A stretch of DNA of 64,000 bases from Candidatus Sabulitectum silens (GTDB lineage: Bacteria; Fermentibacterota; Fermentibacteria; Fermentibacterales; JCC-6), in assembly GCA_001875255.1 (NCBI GenBank), contig MJAN01000011.1, positions 1 through 64,000 of the forward strand, read 5' to 3'. The notes beneath the pieces were generated by a model. It was not told where the DNA came from. It was given only the letters and a program-made list of their open reading frames with translations, and searched no databases. Positions 11,147-20,335 of this stretch are shown piece by piece. Numbering within the stretch: position 1 is the first letter of the stretch; each line of letters starts with the position of its first letter. The translations under genes and the position numbers were made by a program.

Positions 11147-11545
11147 ATGTAACTGGTCATCTGTATCCGATCCATGTCTGTCCTCGAACTTCTTTGCTGG
11201 GGCATCGCTCCAGAGAGTTTCCAGGTTGTAGTATTTTCTCACTTCAGGCAGGAAGATGTGAACCACGAAATCGACGAAGTCAAGGAGTATCCAGCTTCCC
11301 TCATCGTAACCTTCCCTGTGGTGAAGCCGCCAGCCAAGCTCCCTTGCGGAACGTTCCAGGTGATCGGCAATGGCCCTGCTCTGAATACGGTTATCGGCGG
11401 TTACTATAAGGAAGATGTCCATGGTGAGCGGGAAATCCATCATGTCAAGGGCGGTAACATCATGTCCGTGACGCTGATGCACAGCATCTACGATCTGTTC
11501 CAGTATGTCGGGGCTCTCGTTCTGGTTGTTCAAAAAGACCTCCAC
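11090..11545 (-). CDS. rsfS: Ribosomal silencing factor RsfS (Iojap)
   Basis: RsfS binds L14 and blocks subunit joining under starvation. The Iojap fold is clear: DVTALDMMDFPLTMDIFLIVTA, then WILLDFVDFVVHIFLPEVRKYYNLETLW. The family normally ends shortly after LWSDAP. The open frame instead runs about 30 residues further, and its last 15 or so read like the ArgS N-terminus. The true stop is therefore probably an out-of-frame TGA at 11143-11145 that overlaps the argS TTG. Its place just after a LytR_C gene in the operon is seen in other bacteria. Confidence 0.87.
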   Translation of the reverse strand: MEVFLNNQNESPDILEQIVDAVHQRHGHDVTALDMMDFPLTMDIFLIVTADNRIQSRAIADHLERSARELGWRLHHREGYDEGSWILLDFVDFVVHIFLPEVRKYYNLETLWSDAPAKKFEDRHGSDTDDQLHLRSPLQIRNDLAGVMAEA

Positions 11546-11547
11546 TC

Positions 11548-12057
11548 TCAGTCTCTATAGGGTATGAAACAGGCAGGATCATCCCGGTCCCGTCCCAGGA
11601 TGACCGTAACATCTATCAGGGATTCGGATCCTTCAGGAGGAAGGAGCATCACCACGGAGGAGTCCCCCAGACCCAGGGCTCCCGCCACGCTCATTGCGGC
11701 GGCGAAGGAGGTGTCGTGGGAGAGGATAATCGTAACTTCATAATCCATTTCCGGAGCATTAAGGGGAGGTCCCGGAGCATGGAAGACCACTTCTCCGCTT
11801 CGAGTTTCCAGGAAGTTCTGTGCCTTCATGGCCAGGTCTGCCACTCCGGCGCCGTTCTTCACCTGTATGAACACGGTGTCCGGGGGTGGGAACGAATCGG
11901 GTATTCGAAAAACCCTCACCACCTCCAATCCCTCTTCCCGTACCCATTCCGGTGAATAGACCACAGCCAGTATCACAAGGCTCAACGCCGCTGCGGAAAG
12001 CAGAGTTACCGGCAGAATACGGCTTTTCTTCCTTTTTCTGGAGGTTCTTGCCGCCAC
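11548..12057 (-). CDS. Membrane-anchored LytR C-terminal-domain protein
   Basis: A 169-residue protein with a basic N-terminus (SRKRKKSR), one transmembrane segment at about residues 14-34 and an extracytoplasmic domain. The segment VFIQVKNGAGVADLAMKAQNFL fits the LytR_C family (PF13399), whose core is V-x-NG-x-G-x-x-x-x-A. The family is found at the end of LytR-CpsA-Psr proteins and as small stand-alone membrane proteins beside rsfS. Its role is unknown, and a link to envelope assembly is inference. It overlaps the HIT gene by 1 base. Confidence 0.72.
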   Translation of the reverse strand: MAARTSRKRKKSRILPVTLLSAAALSLVILAVVYSPEWVREEGLEVVRVFRIPDSFPPPDTVFIQVKNGAGVADLAMKAQNFLETRSGEVVFHAPGPPLNAPEMDYEVTIILSHDTSFAAAMSVAGALGLGDSSVVMLLPPEGSESLIDVTVILGRDRDDPACFIPYRD

Positions 12058-12566
12058 TAATCTTCCTTAAAGAAACGGGACAGTACTCCTGTGGCTTCCT
12101 CCAGTGACTGGGAAACAACACGGATACCGCCAACCGTGGTCATGAAGTTCGTGTCTCCGTTCCACCTGGGCAGAATGTGCATGTGAAGATGACCGGGAAT
12201 ACCTGCCCCTCCGGCGGAACCTATGTTCCAGCCTCCGTTCATGCCCTGGCATTTCATCCCCCGTGCAAGGGCCTTCTCAGAAATCACCGCCATCCGCATC
12301 ATTTCAGAAAGCTCTTCGCCGGTAAGGGCGGAAAGGTCCGGCACATGCCTGTAGGGGACTATCATCATGTGACCGTTTATGTAGGGAAACCTGTTGAGGA
12401 CCACATATACGTGGTTTGCCCTGTGGAGGATGTAGCGGGAGTCGTCTTCGCCCTTGTCGGCGGCTGCCATGGAGCAGAAGACACAGCCTTCCTCCCGTTC
12501 GCCTGGACTGGAGACATAGCTGTATCTCCATGGGCCCATAAACGGTCCTTCATCGGTCATCTCCAA
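12057..12566 (-). CDS. HIT-family nucleotide hydrolase/phosphorylase
   Basis: Intact 169-residue histidine-triad protein. The triad motif is HLHMHILPRW, in which the middle His is the nucleophile. An N-terminal CVFC pair and the long spacing resemble the Ap4A phosphorylase-like branch of the HIT family. Such enzymes cut nucleoside phosphoramidates or dinucleoside polyphosphates. The exact substrate is not visible. The start overlaps the end of the glmU-like gene upstream and the stop overlaps the LytR_C gene. Confidence 0.88.
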   Translation of the reverse strand: MEMTDEGPFMGPWRYSYVSSPGEREEGCVFCSMAAADKGEDDSRYILHRANHVYVVLNRFPYINGHMMIVPYRHVPDLSALTGEELSEMMRMAVISEKALARGMKCQGMNGGWNIGSAGGAGIPGHLHMHILPRWNGDTNFMTTVGGIRVVSQSLEEATGVLSRFFKED

Positions 12567-13510
12567 TAACGGAATACTCGTCGAGGAATTCGCCGGCTTC
12601 GATCACGCCGCCTGAGACCACGCAGCCGTCTGCCAGCCTGGCCCCGGGACCGATCACCGTTTCACCGGAGAGCCGGCAGTTCCTGCCGATCTGTGCCCCG
12701 GCTCCGATGGTAACCGAATCCTCTATCCAGACCGTTTCGGGGTCGGGGATAGTCACCCCTGCCAGAAGATGCGATTCAACCACCCTTTTCTTCATCACCG
12801 CGGTGCACCTGGCCAGCTGCAGAGGATGGTTCACACCGGCAACCTCTTCCCAGTCCGGGGTGAAAACCGACAGGGCTCCGCCGCCGGGTTCCGCCACCAT
12901 GGAAACAGTGTCGGTGAGATAGAACTCGTTCTGGGCGTTCTCGCTGCCTATCCCTGGAAGCACTTCACCGAGAACCCCCGGGGCAAAGACCATGATGCCG
13001 GTGTTTATTGTCTGAAAGGATCTCTCATCGTCGGTGGCGTCCTTTTCTTCCACGATGCGGTCTATCCGTCCGCTGGGTCCATCACTATTCGTCCGTAGCC
13101 GGTTACGTCCGGGGGGTTGTGGTGAGGACCGCCATGGGCGCTTCCGCCCTTCTACGGGATTCCAGAAGCTCCGCAACGGTTTCCCATCGCAGCAGGGGCA
13201 CATCGCCCAGAAGGACCAGGACCTCCCGGTTATCTTCGAGGAGGGGCATGGCGCACTGCACAGCGTGGGCTGTTCCCAGCTGCTCCTCCTGTACCGCCCA
13301 GTTCCAGCCCCGTTCCTCAAGGATGGGTATCACATCTTCCCTTCCGTGGCCAACCACCACCACGATATGATCGATACCAGCTGCCTCGGCGGTTTCCCCG
13401 GCCCTCTGAACCATCGGTTTGCCCAGAACAGGATGCAGGACCTTGGGAATGGGGGATCGCATCCGTTTGCCCAGACCAGCCGCAAGTATCAGCGCGGTGG
13501 TGGCCATCAT
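12550..13510 (-). CDS. GlmU-like UDP-N-acetylglucosamine pyrophosphorylase with shortened beta-helix (one frameshift)
   Basis: The uridylyltransferase domain is complete in outline: LILAAGLGKRMRS, PKVLHPVLGKPM, QLGTAHAV, LLGDVPLL and NTGIMVF. A left-handed beta-helix starts (VTIGAGAQIG, VIGPGARLADGC) but stops after only a few hexapeptides, at about 320 residues in all against roughly 450 for bifunctional GlmU. The catalytic and acetyl-CoA parts of the acetyltransferase domain are absent. The frame changes near 13100. The gene is closed on both sides by overlaps with panD and the HIT gene, so the short end looks genuine. It probably makes a UDP-sugar, with acetylation supplied elsewhere. Confidence 0.8.
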
Positions 13511-13863
13511 ATCCGCTCCGGATGAAGATTGCCGTTGTCGGCTACTATCACCACCGGTTCCGGGACACCTTCCTTCTCGGTGTCCACCCATACGAACTGC
13601 AGGATGATCACCCTGTCCCCCGGGGTGCAGAGCCTTGCGGCGGCCCCGTTGATACAGATTGTTCCGCTGCCGGGGTTTCCCTCGAGAACATAGGTTTCGA
13701 ATCTGTTGCCGTTGTTCACATCGGCCACAAGCACCTTCTCCCCGGGCAGCAGACCGGCTGAGTCCATCAGGTTCCTGTCTATGGTTATTGAGCCGACATA
13801 GTCGAGCTCTGCTTCGGTAACCACCATTCGGTGCAGTTTTGACTTAAGAAAGCATCTAAGCAA
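13507..13863 (-). CDS. panD: Aspartate 1-decarboxylase
   Basis: Makes beta-alanine for pantothenate. The 118-residue proenzyme is intact and begins with the conserved LKSKLHRMVVTEA. The self-cleavage site is YVGSITID, where cutting between Gly and Ser generates the pyruvoyl group. NGAAARL and GDRVIIL are also typical. It sits 1 base after the panC stop and overlaps the glmU-like start, so panC and panD form a pantothenate pair within the larger operon. Confidence 0.95.
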   Translation of the reverse strand: MLRCFLKSKLHRMVVTEAELDYVGSITIDRNLMDSAGLLPGEKVLVADVNNGNRFETYVLEGNPGSGTICINGAAARLCTPGDRVIILQFVWVDTEKEGVPEPVVIVADNGNLHPERI

Positions 13864-13864
13864 A

Positions 13865-14716
13865 TCAAACCTCCGGTTCGATCAGAACATTATCGATCAG
13901 TCTTGTCCTCCCGGCGAACACAGCCGCCGCCAGAAGGACCTGTCCATTCACCCGGTGAACCGGCTGCATCGTGTCAGGGTCCACCGCTTCAACGTACTGG
14001 GTGCAAAGAAGGGGCATGGCGTCAACGATCTCCCTGAAGAGCTCCTTCAGCTGAATGCATCTTTGCTCCCCCTTTTCCGCAAGGGCCCTGGCCGCAAGAA
14101 GCCCCCGGAAAACAGCCGGGGCCTGTTCACGCTCTTCCTTTGACAGATAGGCATTCCGGCTGCTCATGGCAAGGCCGTCGTGTTCCCGGACAATGGGAAC
14201 GGCCTCTATTTCCACTCCAAGCCTCAGGTCCCGGACCATCCTTCGGATCATGGCCAGCTGCTGGGCATCCTTCCGGCCGAATACCGCAACATGGGGCCTG
14301 ATCATTCCGAACAGAACGGCGCACACCGTGGCGACGCCATCGAAATGGCCGGGCCTTTCCGCCCCGCAGAGCCCTTCGGTGACATTGCTCACATGCACAC
14401 GGGATGAAAATCCCGGGGGATACACCGAGCCTGCCTCCGGGGCGAAAACAGCGGATACTCCCAGCTTTTCCAGGGCCCTGGAGTCCTCCTGCAGGGTTCT
14501 GGGGTAGCTGGCAAGGTCTTCTCCCTGCCCGAACTGAGAGGGATTGACGAATATGCTTACCACCACCCTGTCTGAGATTTCCCTTGCCCTTCGAACCAGC
14601 TCAAGATGGCCCCGGTGGAGGGCTCCCATGGTTGGAACGAAACCGGTTCGAAGACCCGAATCCCTCCATCCTGCGCAGATAGCGGTAATGGCACTCTCTT
14701 CCCTTGCAAGGATCAA
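13865..14716 (-). CDS. panC: Pantothenate synthetase
   Basis: Ligates pantoate and beta-alanine using ATP. The 283-residue frame is intact. PTMGALHRGHL carries the HxGH nucleotidyl-transfer motif. FVNPSQF, VFGRKDAQQ and MSSRNAYLS are also family hallmarks. The ATG overlaps the deoxynucleoside kinase stop as ATGA, and panD follows. No panB is in the window. Confidence 0.96.
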   Translation of the reverse strand: MILAREESAITAICAGWRDSGLRTGFVPTMGALHRGHLELVRRAREISDRVVVSIFVNPSQFGQGEDLASYPRTLQEDSRALEKLGVSAVFAPEAGSVYPPGFSSRVHVSNVTEGLCGAERPGHFDGVATVCAVLFGMIRPHVAVFGRKDAQQLAMIRRMVRDLRLGVEIEAVPIVREHDGLAMSSRNAYLSKEEREQAPAVFRGLLAARALAEKGEQRCIQLKELFREIVDAMPLLCTQYVEAVDPDTMQPVHRVNGQVLLAAAVFAGRTRLIDNVLIEPEV

Positions 14717-15366
14717 ATTCTCAAACCTCCGCCGGTGGCCGGATTGTAACCCTGAAGGCCGCCGGAATGTGATAGTATTGCCTCCACCAGGCCTTCGAAA
14801 CCGCTGTTGTTCTCACGGAAGTCCATATTGTCGGTGTTCACCGCCAGGACCGGGAACATCCTGTCCCTCAGGAACCACCTGTTGTAAGAATCAAGGATCT
14901 CCTCCAGCCAGTTCCTGTCGATATCCTTCTCGAAGCCCCTTCCAAAACGGTTGATGCGGTCGATGAGAATTCCGGCGGAAGCCTGGAGATAAACCACAAG
15001 GTCCGGAGCCGGTGCCGGTGACACAAGCTGCTCCGCCAACTTCTCGTAGAGGGACAGTTCACCTCCGGAAAGACATACCCTGGCAAATATGATCCCTTTT
15101 CCGTAGAGGAAATCGGAAACCAGATAGCTGCTGAAGAGGTCTGGCTGGGCAAGGCTGGCCTGTTTGGCGTACCGTGAGAGAAGAAAGGAGACCTGGGTCT
15201 GGAACCCGAACTTCCTGCGGTCCTTGTAAAACAGAGGAAGAAAAGGATTCTCCGCCGTTTCCTCCAGTATTGCCCTTCCCTCAAGTCTGCCTGCCAGCTT
15301 CCCCGCGAGGAAGGTCTTTCCAACCCCCACAGGGCCCTCAACAACAAGGTACTTTCCCTTTCTCAA
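14713..15366 (-). CDS. Deoxynucleoside kinase
   Basis: Intact 217-residue kinase that phosphorylates deoxyribonucleosides, most like the deoxyadenosine/deoxycytidine/deoxyguanosine group. The P-loop is EGPVGVGKT at residues 10-18. ETAENPFLPLFY is the substrate-side segment, the catalytic-arginine region is present, and RINRFGRGFE is the LID-type stretch. Base preference cannot be told from sequence. It lies between folK (16-base gap) and panC (overlap). Similar dNK genes often sit beside folK in other bacteria. Confidence 0.87.
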   Translation of the reverse strand: MRKGKYLVVEGPVGVGKTFLAGKLAGRLEGRAILEETAENPFLPLFYKDRRKFGFQTQVSFLLSRYAKQASLAQPDLFSSYLVSDFLYGKGIIFARVCLSGGELSLYEKLAEQLVSPAPAPDLVVYLQASAGILIDRINRFGRGFEKDIDRNWLEEILDSYNRWFLRDRMFPVLAVNTDNMDFRENNSGFEGLVEAILSHSGGLQGYNPATGGGLRI

Positions 15367-15382
15367 CCGGGCCTGCCCCCTG

Positions 15383-15881
15383 TCAGTCTATTTGCAAACC
15401 ACCCCGTAATATAATAGATGCCGGGTCCTCCAAACGGAGAAGCATGTCCCCGGGGGTCATGCCGGTTCCAGGCACCTCGTCCTGCCATATCTCAGCCAGG
15501 GGCACCAGAACGAATCTTCGCAGAGCCATCCGTGGGTGAGGGACGGTGAGTTCCGGGGTTGAAACACATCCCTGAAGGAAAAGCACATCCACATCCAGGG
15601 ATCTCTCAAGCCCCTGCTTCTTCACAGGGAACCGGCATCGGCTTCAAGTTCCCTGCACAGCTCAAGAAGCCCTTATCGCTGCCGGCCCAGAGCCCGCAAA
15701 GGGCACAGTTCAGGAAGCTCCCCCCGCCAACCTGCCCCCAGGGCGGGGTTTCATAGAGGGAAGAGACCCTCAGGGAGGAAACCCTGCTATCCGCGGTGAG
15801 AGCCCCCACGGCTCCCTCCAGGGCTTCTGTCACCGGCCCCAGGTTGCCTCCCAGCCCCAGTGCGAAGGCCCTACCCTTCAA
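15383..15881 (-). CDS. folK: 6-hydroxymethyl-7,8-dihydropterin pyrophosphokinase (one frameshift)
   Basis: Transfers pyrophosphate from ATP to the pterin in folate synthesis. The first half shows ALGLGGNLG, SSLYETPPWG and FLNCAL. After a frame change near 15635 the second half has the magnesium-binding LDVDVLF and the signature PHPRMALRRFVLVPLAEI. The restored length of about 165 residues is normal. It overlaps folB by about 11 bases, as in many folB-folK pairs. Confidence 0.9.
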
Positions 15882-16212
15882 TGGTCACCGAAGCCTCCAT
15901 CATGGGAGGTTCCACCGGGGGCTGAACCTTGTGCACCGTTACGGTCCAGTTTCCGGGCCACTTCGATCTGACCAGGGTGAGTATGTCCCGGGCGAGCTCT
16001 TCTATATGGAGATACTCATCTTCCAGGGAGTTCCCTATAAGGGAGCAGACAACGGAATAATCCACAAGGGGTATAAGCTGTCCCCGGTAGATAAGGTCCA
16101 CCGGTACCCGTCGGGGTTCTATCCTCTCGAAGGCGTGGGCTCCAAGGCGAAGTCTGAGCCCTATCCCCCGCATTTCAAGGGTGCCGGTCAGTCCCCGGTT
16201 TTCTTCAGCCAT
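15871..16212 (-). CDS. folB: Dihydroneopterin aldolase
   Basis: Cleaves dihydroneopterin to the FolK substrate. At about 113 residues it has the usual size. GIGLRLRLGAHAFER is the N-terminal strand with the conserved GxHxFER-like core, and VDYSVVCSLI plus IEELARDIL are the helix regions. The C-terminal strand VTVHKVQPPV carries the typical K-P signature. The start is taken at ATG 16212, which overlaps the dapL end by 25 bases. An ATG at 16173 is the alternative. Confidence 0.88.
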   Translation of the reverse strand: MAEENRGLTGTLEMRGIGLRLRLGAHAFERIEPRRVPVDLIYRGQLIPLVDYSVVCSLIGNSLEDEYLHIEELARDILTLVRSKWPGNWTVTVHKVQPPVEPPMMEASVTIEG

Positions 16213-17396
16213 TTCAGAAGCCTTCCCTTTTTCAGCTCCATCTGTTCCAGCCTGCCAATGGCCTGATGAATACGAGGGGCTGGAATGGTGAGAGCAAAAC
16301 GGATGTAGCCCTCGCCCCATGAGCCGAAACCGCTCCCCGGGGTGATCACTATTCCCGCATGGTTGATCAGTTTCCTGGCGAAAACCATGGAATCGGCTCC
16401 CCTGGGAAGCTTGGACCAGACATAGAATGTTCCCGGGGAATCGAACACATCCCAGTTCAGCCCGTTTAGCCCCTTCAGAAGTATCTCCCGCCTTTCCCTG
16501 TAGACAGAAAGCCTGCGGGAAAGGCCTTCCGAACCCATTGCCATGGCTGCCTCCCCGGCCTTCTGAATTGCGGTGAAAGCCCCGGAATCAATGTTCTCCT
16601 TGGCACCCATGAAGGTGTTCAGAAGGCCGGCTCCCCCGGCAACGAACCCTATCCGCCATCCGGTCATGTTGAAGGTCTTCGACAGGCTGTGGAACTCCAG
16701 GACCACATCGGAGGCCCCGGGAACCTGAAGGAAACTCATGGGCTTCTCGCCGTCGAACCTTATGTGACTGTAGGAGTTGTCGCTGGCAAGAAGAAGGTTG
16801 TTCTCCCTTGCGAAGTTCACCATTTCCGTCATCTCTTCCAGCGTGACCACCGCTCCGGTGGGATTGTTGGGATAGTTGAGGAACAGGACCTTTGCCTCCC
16901 GAAGAACACCCGGGGGGATCCTGCTGAAATCCGGAAGGAAACCGTTGCTTCCAAGAAGGGGAAGGTCAACCGGTATGGCATCGGCCAGTATTGCCGAAGC
17001 CCTGTAGACAGGGTAACCGGGATTCGGTACCAGGACAAGGTCACCCCGGTTGCAGAACACCATGGGAACATGGGCAATCCCCTCCTTGGACCCGATCAGA
17101 GCGGCGGTTTCGCAGTCAACTCCGAACTGGCCCTTCATCCAGCCCCTGCAGGCCTCCCTGTAGAAATCGCTTCCGGCCCCGGCGGGGTACCGGTGGAACT
17201 CCGGTTCAGCCATGGCCTCCTGTCCCGCCTGGATTATCTCACCCGGGGTGGGCATATCGGGATCGCCTATTCCAAAATCTATGAGATCCAGGCCCCGTTT
17301 CCTGGCGGCGGTCTTCTGCCTGTCGAGCTCGGCGAAGAGATACGGAGGAAGCTTGGATAACCTCTCTGATGCGCTGATAAGGGGTTTCTTCTGCAC
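16188..17396 (-). CDS. dapL: LL-diaminopimelate aminotransferase-like enzyme
   Basis: PLP enzyme that in the DapL route converts tetrahydrodipicolinate directly to LL-diaminopimelate for lysine and peptidoglycan. The intact frame opens with SERLSKLPPYLFAELD, characteristic of DapL and close relatives. NYPNNPTGAV, the SLSKTFNMTGWR lysine site and RFALT follow. GTG 17396 is preferred as the start because AAAGGAG lies 5 bases upstream. An ATG at 17411 is possible but has no such site. As first gene of the operon it follows a plausible promoter at 17424-17452. A related alanine or aspartate aminotransferase cannot be fully excluded. Confidence 0.85.
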   Translation of the reverse strand: MQKKPLISASERLSKLPPYLFAELDRQKTAARKRGLDLIDFGIGDPDMPTPGEIIQAGQEAMAEPEFHRYPAGAGSDFYREACRGWMKGQFGVDCETAALIGSKEGIAHVPMVFCNRGDLVLVPNPGYPVYRASAILADAIPVDLPLLGSNGFLPDFSRIPPGVLREAKVLFLNYPNNPTGAVVTLEEMTEMVNFARENNLLLASDNSYSHIRFDGEKPMSFLQVPGASDVVLEFHSLSKTFNMTGWRIGFVAGGAGLLNTFMGAKENIDSGAFTAIQKAGEAAMAMGSEGLSRRLSVYRERREILLKGLNGLNWDVFDSPGTFYVWSKLPRGADSMVFARKLINHAGIVITPGSGFGSWGEGYIRFALTIPAPRIHQAIGRLEQMELKKGRLLKWLKKTGD

Positions 17397-17423
17397 TGGG
17401 TCTCCTTTCATTCTTTGAGCTGC

Positions 17424-17452
17424 AATATAGTACACCGATGGTACTCCTGAAA
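17424..17452 (-). promoter_or_regulatory. Candidate sigma-70-type promoter of the dapL-manC operon
   Basis: On the minus strand a TATATT -10 hexamer (17424-17429) lies 17 bases from a weak TTTCAG -35 (17447-17452). This puts transcription start about 20 bases before the dapL GTG. It is the only strong -10-like site in the 85-base divergent gap before the helicase gene. Confidence 0.45.
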
Positions 17453-17480
17453 ATTTCCAGCTCCTTTCCGGACGGGCGCG

Positions 17481-19712
17481 ATGCTGATACCCTTCGACGA
17501 TAAAAGCGGCACTGTAAGGGCATCTATCAAGGTGCTCATCGGTCTGTGCCGCCCTCCGGACACCCTCAGGTCCGGCGAGGCCTCCATTGACATAAGGACC
17601 AGGCAGAAGGAGCACACCAGGAAGCAGAGGGAGCTTGAGGAGCTCATGGTGTGCGAATCGGAGGTTCCTGCCATGCTCACCCTGGAAAGGAACGGCATAA
17701 ATTTCATCATCACCGGCAGGGCAGACCTCCTCACCGGGGACCGACGGGTAATAGAGATCAAGACAGCCCAGCCCCTCCCGGAAAAGCCCGCGGGACACCA
17801 CGCCCTTCAGGCCCTTTTTACACATACGCCCTGAAGGCCCTGGAGACCTCCCTTGTCTATACCGACCCGGACACCGGTGATTCCGTGGAGTTTTCAGTCC
17901 AGAGGGAGGAGGGAGAAGCTCTCTGGGAAGGATTCCTTGAGGACGTGTCCCTTTTCGTCGGGGAAGAATGGGAAAGGCACCGCAGGCTGATCGACGAGCT
18001 TCCCCGCTTCCGGTTCCCCTTCAGCGAAGCAAGACCGGGCCAGGAAGCCATAACGGAGCAGGTCCAACGGGCCGGTGGTGAAAGGGGGGAGCTCCTTCTT
18101 CAGGCCCCCACCGGCACCGGCAAGACAGCGGCTGTCCTTGCAGGGGCGATCCCCCCTCCGTGAGGAACTGGAGTGTGCTTTTCTTCCTGACCTCAAAGAA
18201 CACACAGAAGAGGATTCTGGCGGAAACCATGGAGAGGATTATTGAACGTGGATTCTTCTTCAGGACCATCATCATCTCCTCCAGGGAAGGATCCTGCCCT
18301 GTGAAAATGGAGAGGTGCAACCCCGAGGAATGTCCCTATGCCGAGGTTTTCGGCCCGTCCATAAGGGCATCCGGTATAGTGGAGGACCTCACATCCAGGG
18401 TACTCATCACTCCGGAGCTTCTCATGGAAAAGGCCGCAGAGGCCATGATCTGCCCCTTCGAGCTTTCCCTTTTCATTTCCCAGAGATGCGACCTTATCGC
18501 CTGCGACTACAACTATGTGTTCGACCCTGGAATACGGCTTAAAAGGTTCTTTGAAGACGATTCCACAGCGGCAAGATGCGCCCTGCTGGTGGACGAGGCG
18601 GCAAACCTCCCTGAAAGGGTCCGGGGTATCTGGTCGCCGGAAATACGGTCCTCCTGGGTTGAAAGGGCCTGGGAACAGGCCCGGGGCAACAGAAAAATGC
18701 AGAACCTCCTCAGACCCTGGAGAAAGCTGCTCCAGGCCTATGCCCCCTCCCCATGGCCCCACAGGGAGGACGAGGTGGAACTCTCCGGGGATGTTTCCCT
18801 TCCGGGAATAGATAGAAGACGATGGCAGAAGATAATGGCAGGGGCCTCCGGTTCTCCCGTGGAGGTATCCCTTTTGTGCAGGGCGATCTACGGCTTCTCC
18901 CGGGTTGGTGAAAGGATAGACCACCGTTTCCACCTCCTGGCAAGACGGGAGGGGGATGACACCCTCGTACAGTACTACTGCACAGACCCGTCCACATTCA
19001 TCGCCGAGGAGCACACCAGGTGTTCCTCCATCTCCTGTTTTCCGCAACCCTTGAGCCCATGGAACACTTCGCCAGGGAGCTGGGTCTTTCCGGGAACCAC
19101 ATTTCAGAATCGGTTGGATGGCCCTTCCCCCGGGAGAACCTCACCGTCTGGGTGGATACCGGTATAGACACCAGGTGGCGCAACCGGAACGAACAGACGG
19201 AACTCATAGTGAAACGGCTTATCGGGGCAAGGAAGAAAACACCGGGCACCTGGATGGTATTCTTTCCATCCTTCGCCTGGATGGAAAAGATAGCCCTTGC
19301 CGCCGGGGAGATGGGAATGGATCACATGGCCCAGAAAAGGGAGATGACCACCGATGAAAGGAATTCCTTCACCCTGCGGATCAACTCCGGCGACAATCTG
19401 GTGATGGCCGTGGCCGGTGGCCTCTTTGCCGAGGGGGTGGACCTGACCATACCGGACCTCAGGGGCTGTTTCATCGCCGGTCCTTCCCTGCCCTCGATAT
19501 CCCTCAGGCAGAGGCTTCTGCGGGAACGCTACGAGGAAACGGGCAGGGACGGATTCGTCCACGCATTCGCCATACCCGGGATCAACCGAGTGATACAGGC
19601 CGCCGGCAGACTGATAAGGAATCCCCACCAGAGGGCGGACCTGGTCCTTCTGGGTGACAGGTTCATAAGGAGCCCTATTTCGGCCACCTTCCGGAACACT
19701 GGTTCCCCCTGA
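17481..19712 (+). CDS. XPD/DinG-type Fe-S helicase with N-terminal PD-(D/E)XK-like domain (three frameshifts)
   Basis: Superfamily 2 DNA helicase of about 745 residues. The first 120 residues contain GRADLL followed by VIEIKT, the layout of a RecB/Cas4-type nuclease core. The helicase follows: APTGTGKT (Walker A), four cysteines (SCPVKMERC, EECPYA, ICPF) in the place of the XPD/DinG Fe-S domain, LVDEAANL as the DEAH-type box with Ala at the usual His, FSATLEPM, and the C-terminal INRVIQAAGRLIRN motif VI. Frame changes lie near 17815, 18163 and 19020. It probably works in DNA repair. The gene stands alone and is divergent from the dapL operon. Confidence 0.8.
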
Positions 19713-19833
19713 GGGTTATAAGGAATGGAAGGGTTTCCCTGAAAAGACGGGGCTAATGACCCCCTGAGCCCCTTTCTCGGGCCCCTTCATCACAAACAGC
19801 AAGCAATACGGGGAACAACAGCATAGAGGAAAA

Positions 19834-20292
19834 ATGAAGGAACTGCTCACCAATCCAATACTGATCACCGCAGTAGCGGCCAACTTCATGGCCCAGATCA
19901 TGAAGGCGCTGATCGTGCTGTTCATCGACAGAGAATGGAACAATGAAAGGCTCTTCGGCCCCGGGGGGATGCCCTCTTCACACTCATCCTTCGTGGCAGC
20001 CCTTGCCACCGGTGTGGCGGTTGTCCACGGAACCGGTTCCGCCCTGTTTGCCGTTACCTTCGTTTTTGCCGTTATAGTGATGTACGACGCATGCGGTATC
20101 CGCAGGGCGGCGGGAAAACAGGCTCACCTTCTTAATGAACTGGTGGAGGAGCTGGGGCATGTGCTGGACGAGGGCTTCAGGCCTGAAGCCCTGAAAACCG
20201 TTCTGGGACACAGTTTCCTTCAGGTGGTGGCAGGGCTTATTCTGGGTGTTTCAGTGGGTCTATTCTCCTTCCTGGTGTGGCCGGGGTACTAA
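19834..20292 (+). CDS. DUF212 / divergent PAP2-family membrane protein
   Basis: Intact 152-residue polytopic membrane protein. GGMPSSHSSFVAALAT matches the phosphatase motif of the acid-phosphatase/vanadium haloperoxidase-like family (PF02681, YuiD type). MYDACGIRRAAGKQA is the other conserved loop. Its biochemical role is not established, although the motif suggests phosphate-ester chemistry at the membrane. It follows the helicase gene after a 120-base gap in which I see no gene. Confidence 0.85.
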   Translation: MKELLTNPILITAVAANFMAQIMKALIVLFIDREWNNERLFGPGGMPSSHSSFVAALATGVAVVHGTGSALFAVTFVFAVIVMYDACGIRRAAGKQAHLLNELVEELGHVLDEGFRPEALKTVLGHSFLQVVAGLILGVSVGLFSFLVWPGY

Positions 20293-20319
20293 AAAAAGGG
20301 CGGCATTGCTGCCGCCCTT
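20291..20319 (-). terminator. Intrinsic terminator of the acidic lipoprotein gene
   Basis: A 10-bp perfect stem (20296-20305 with 20310-20319) and a TTGC-type loop are followed on the minus strand by an uninterrupted T run (20291-20297). It sits 17 bases downstream of the acidic lipoprotein stop. The plus strand has no T run after the stem, so the site works for the minus gene. Confidence 0.85.
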
Positions 20320-20335
20320 GAAGATCTGAAGGCGA

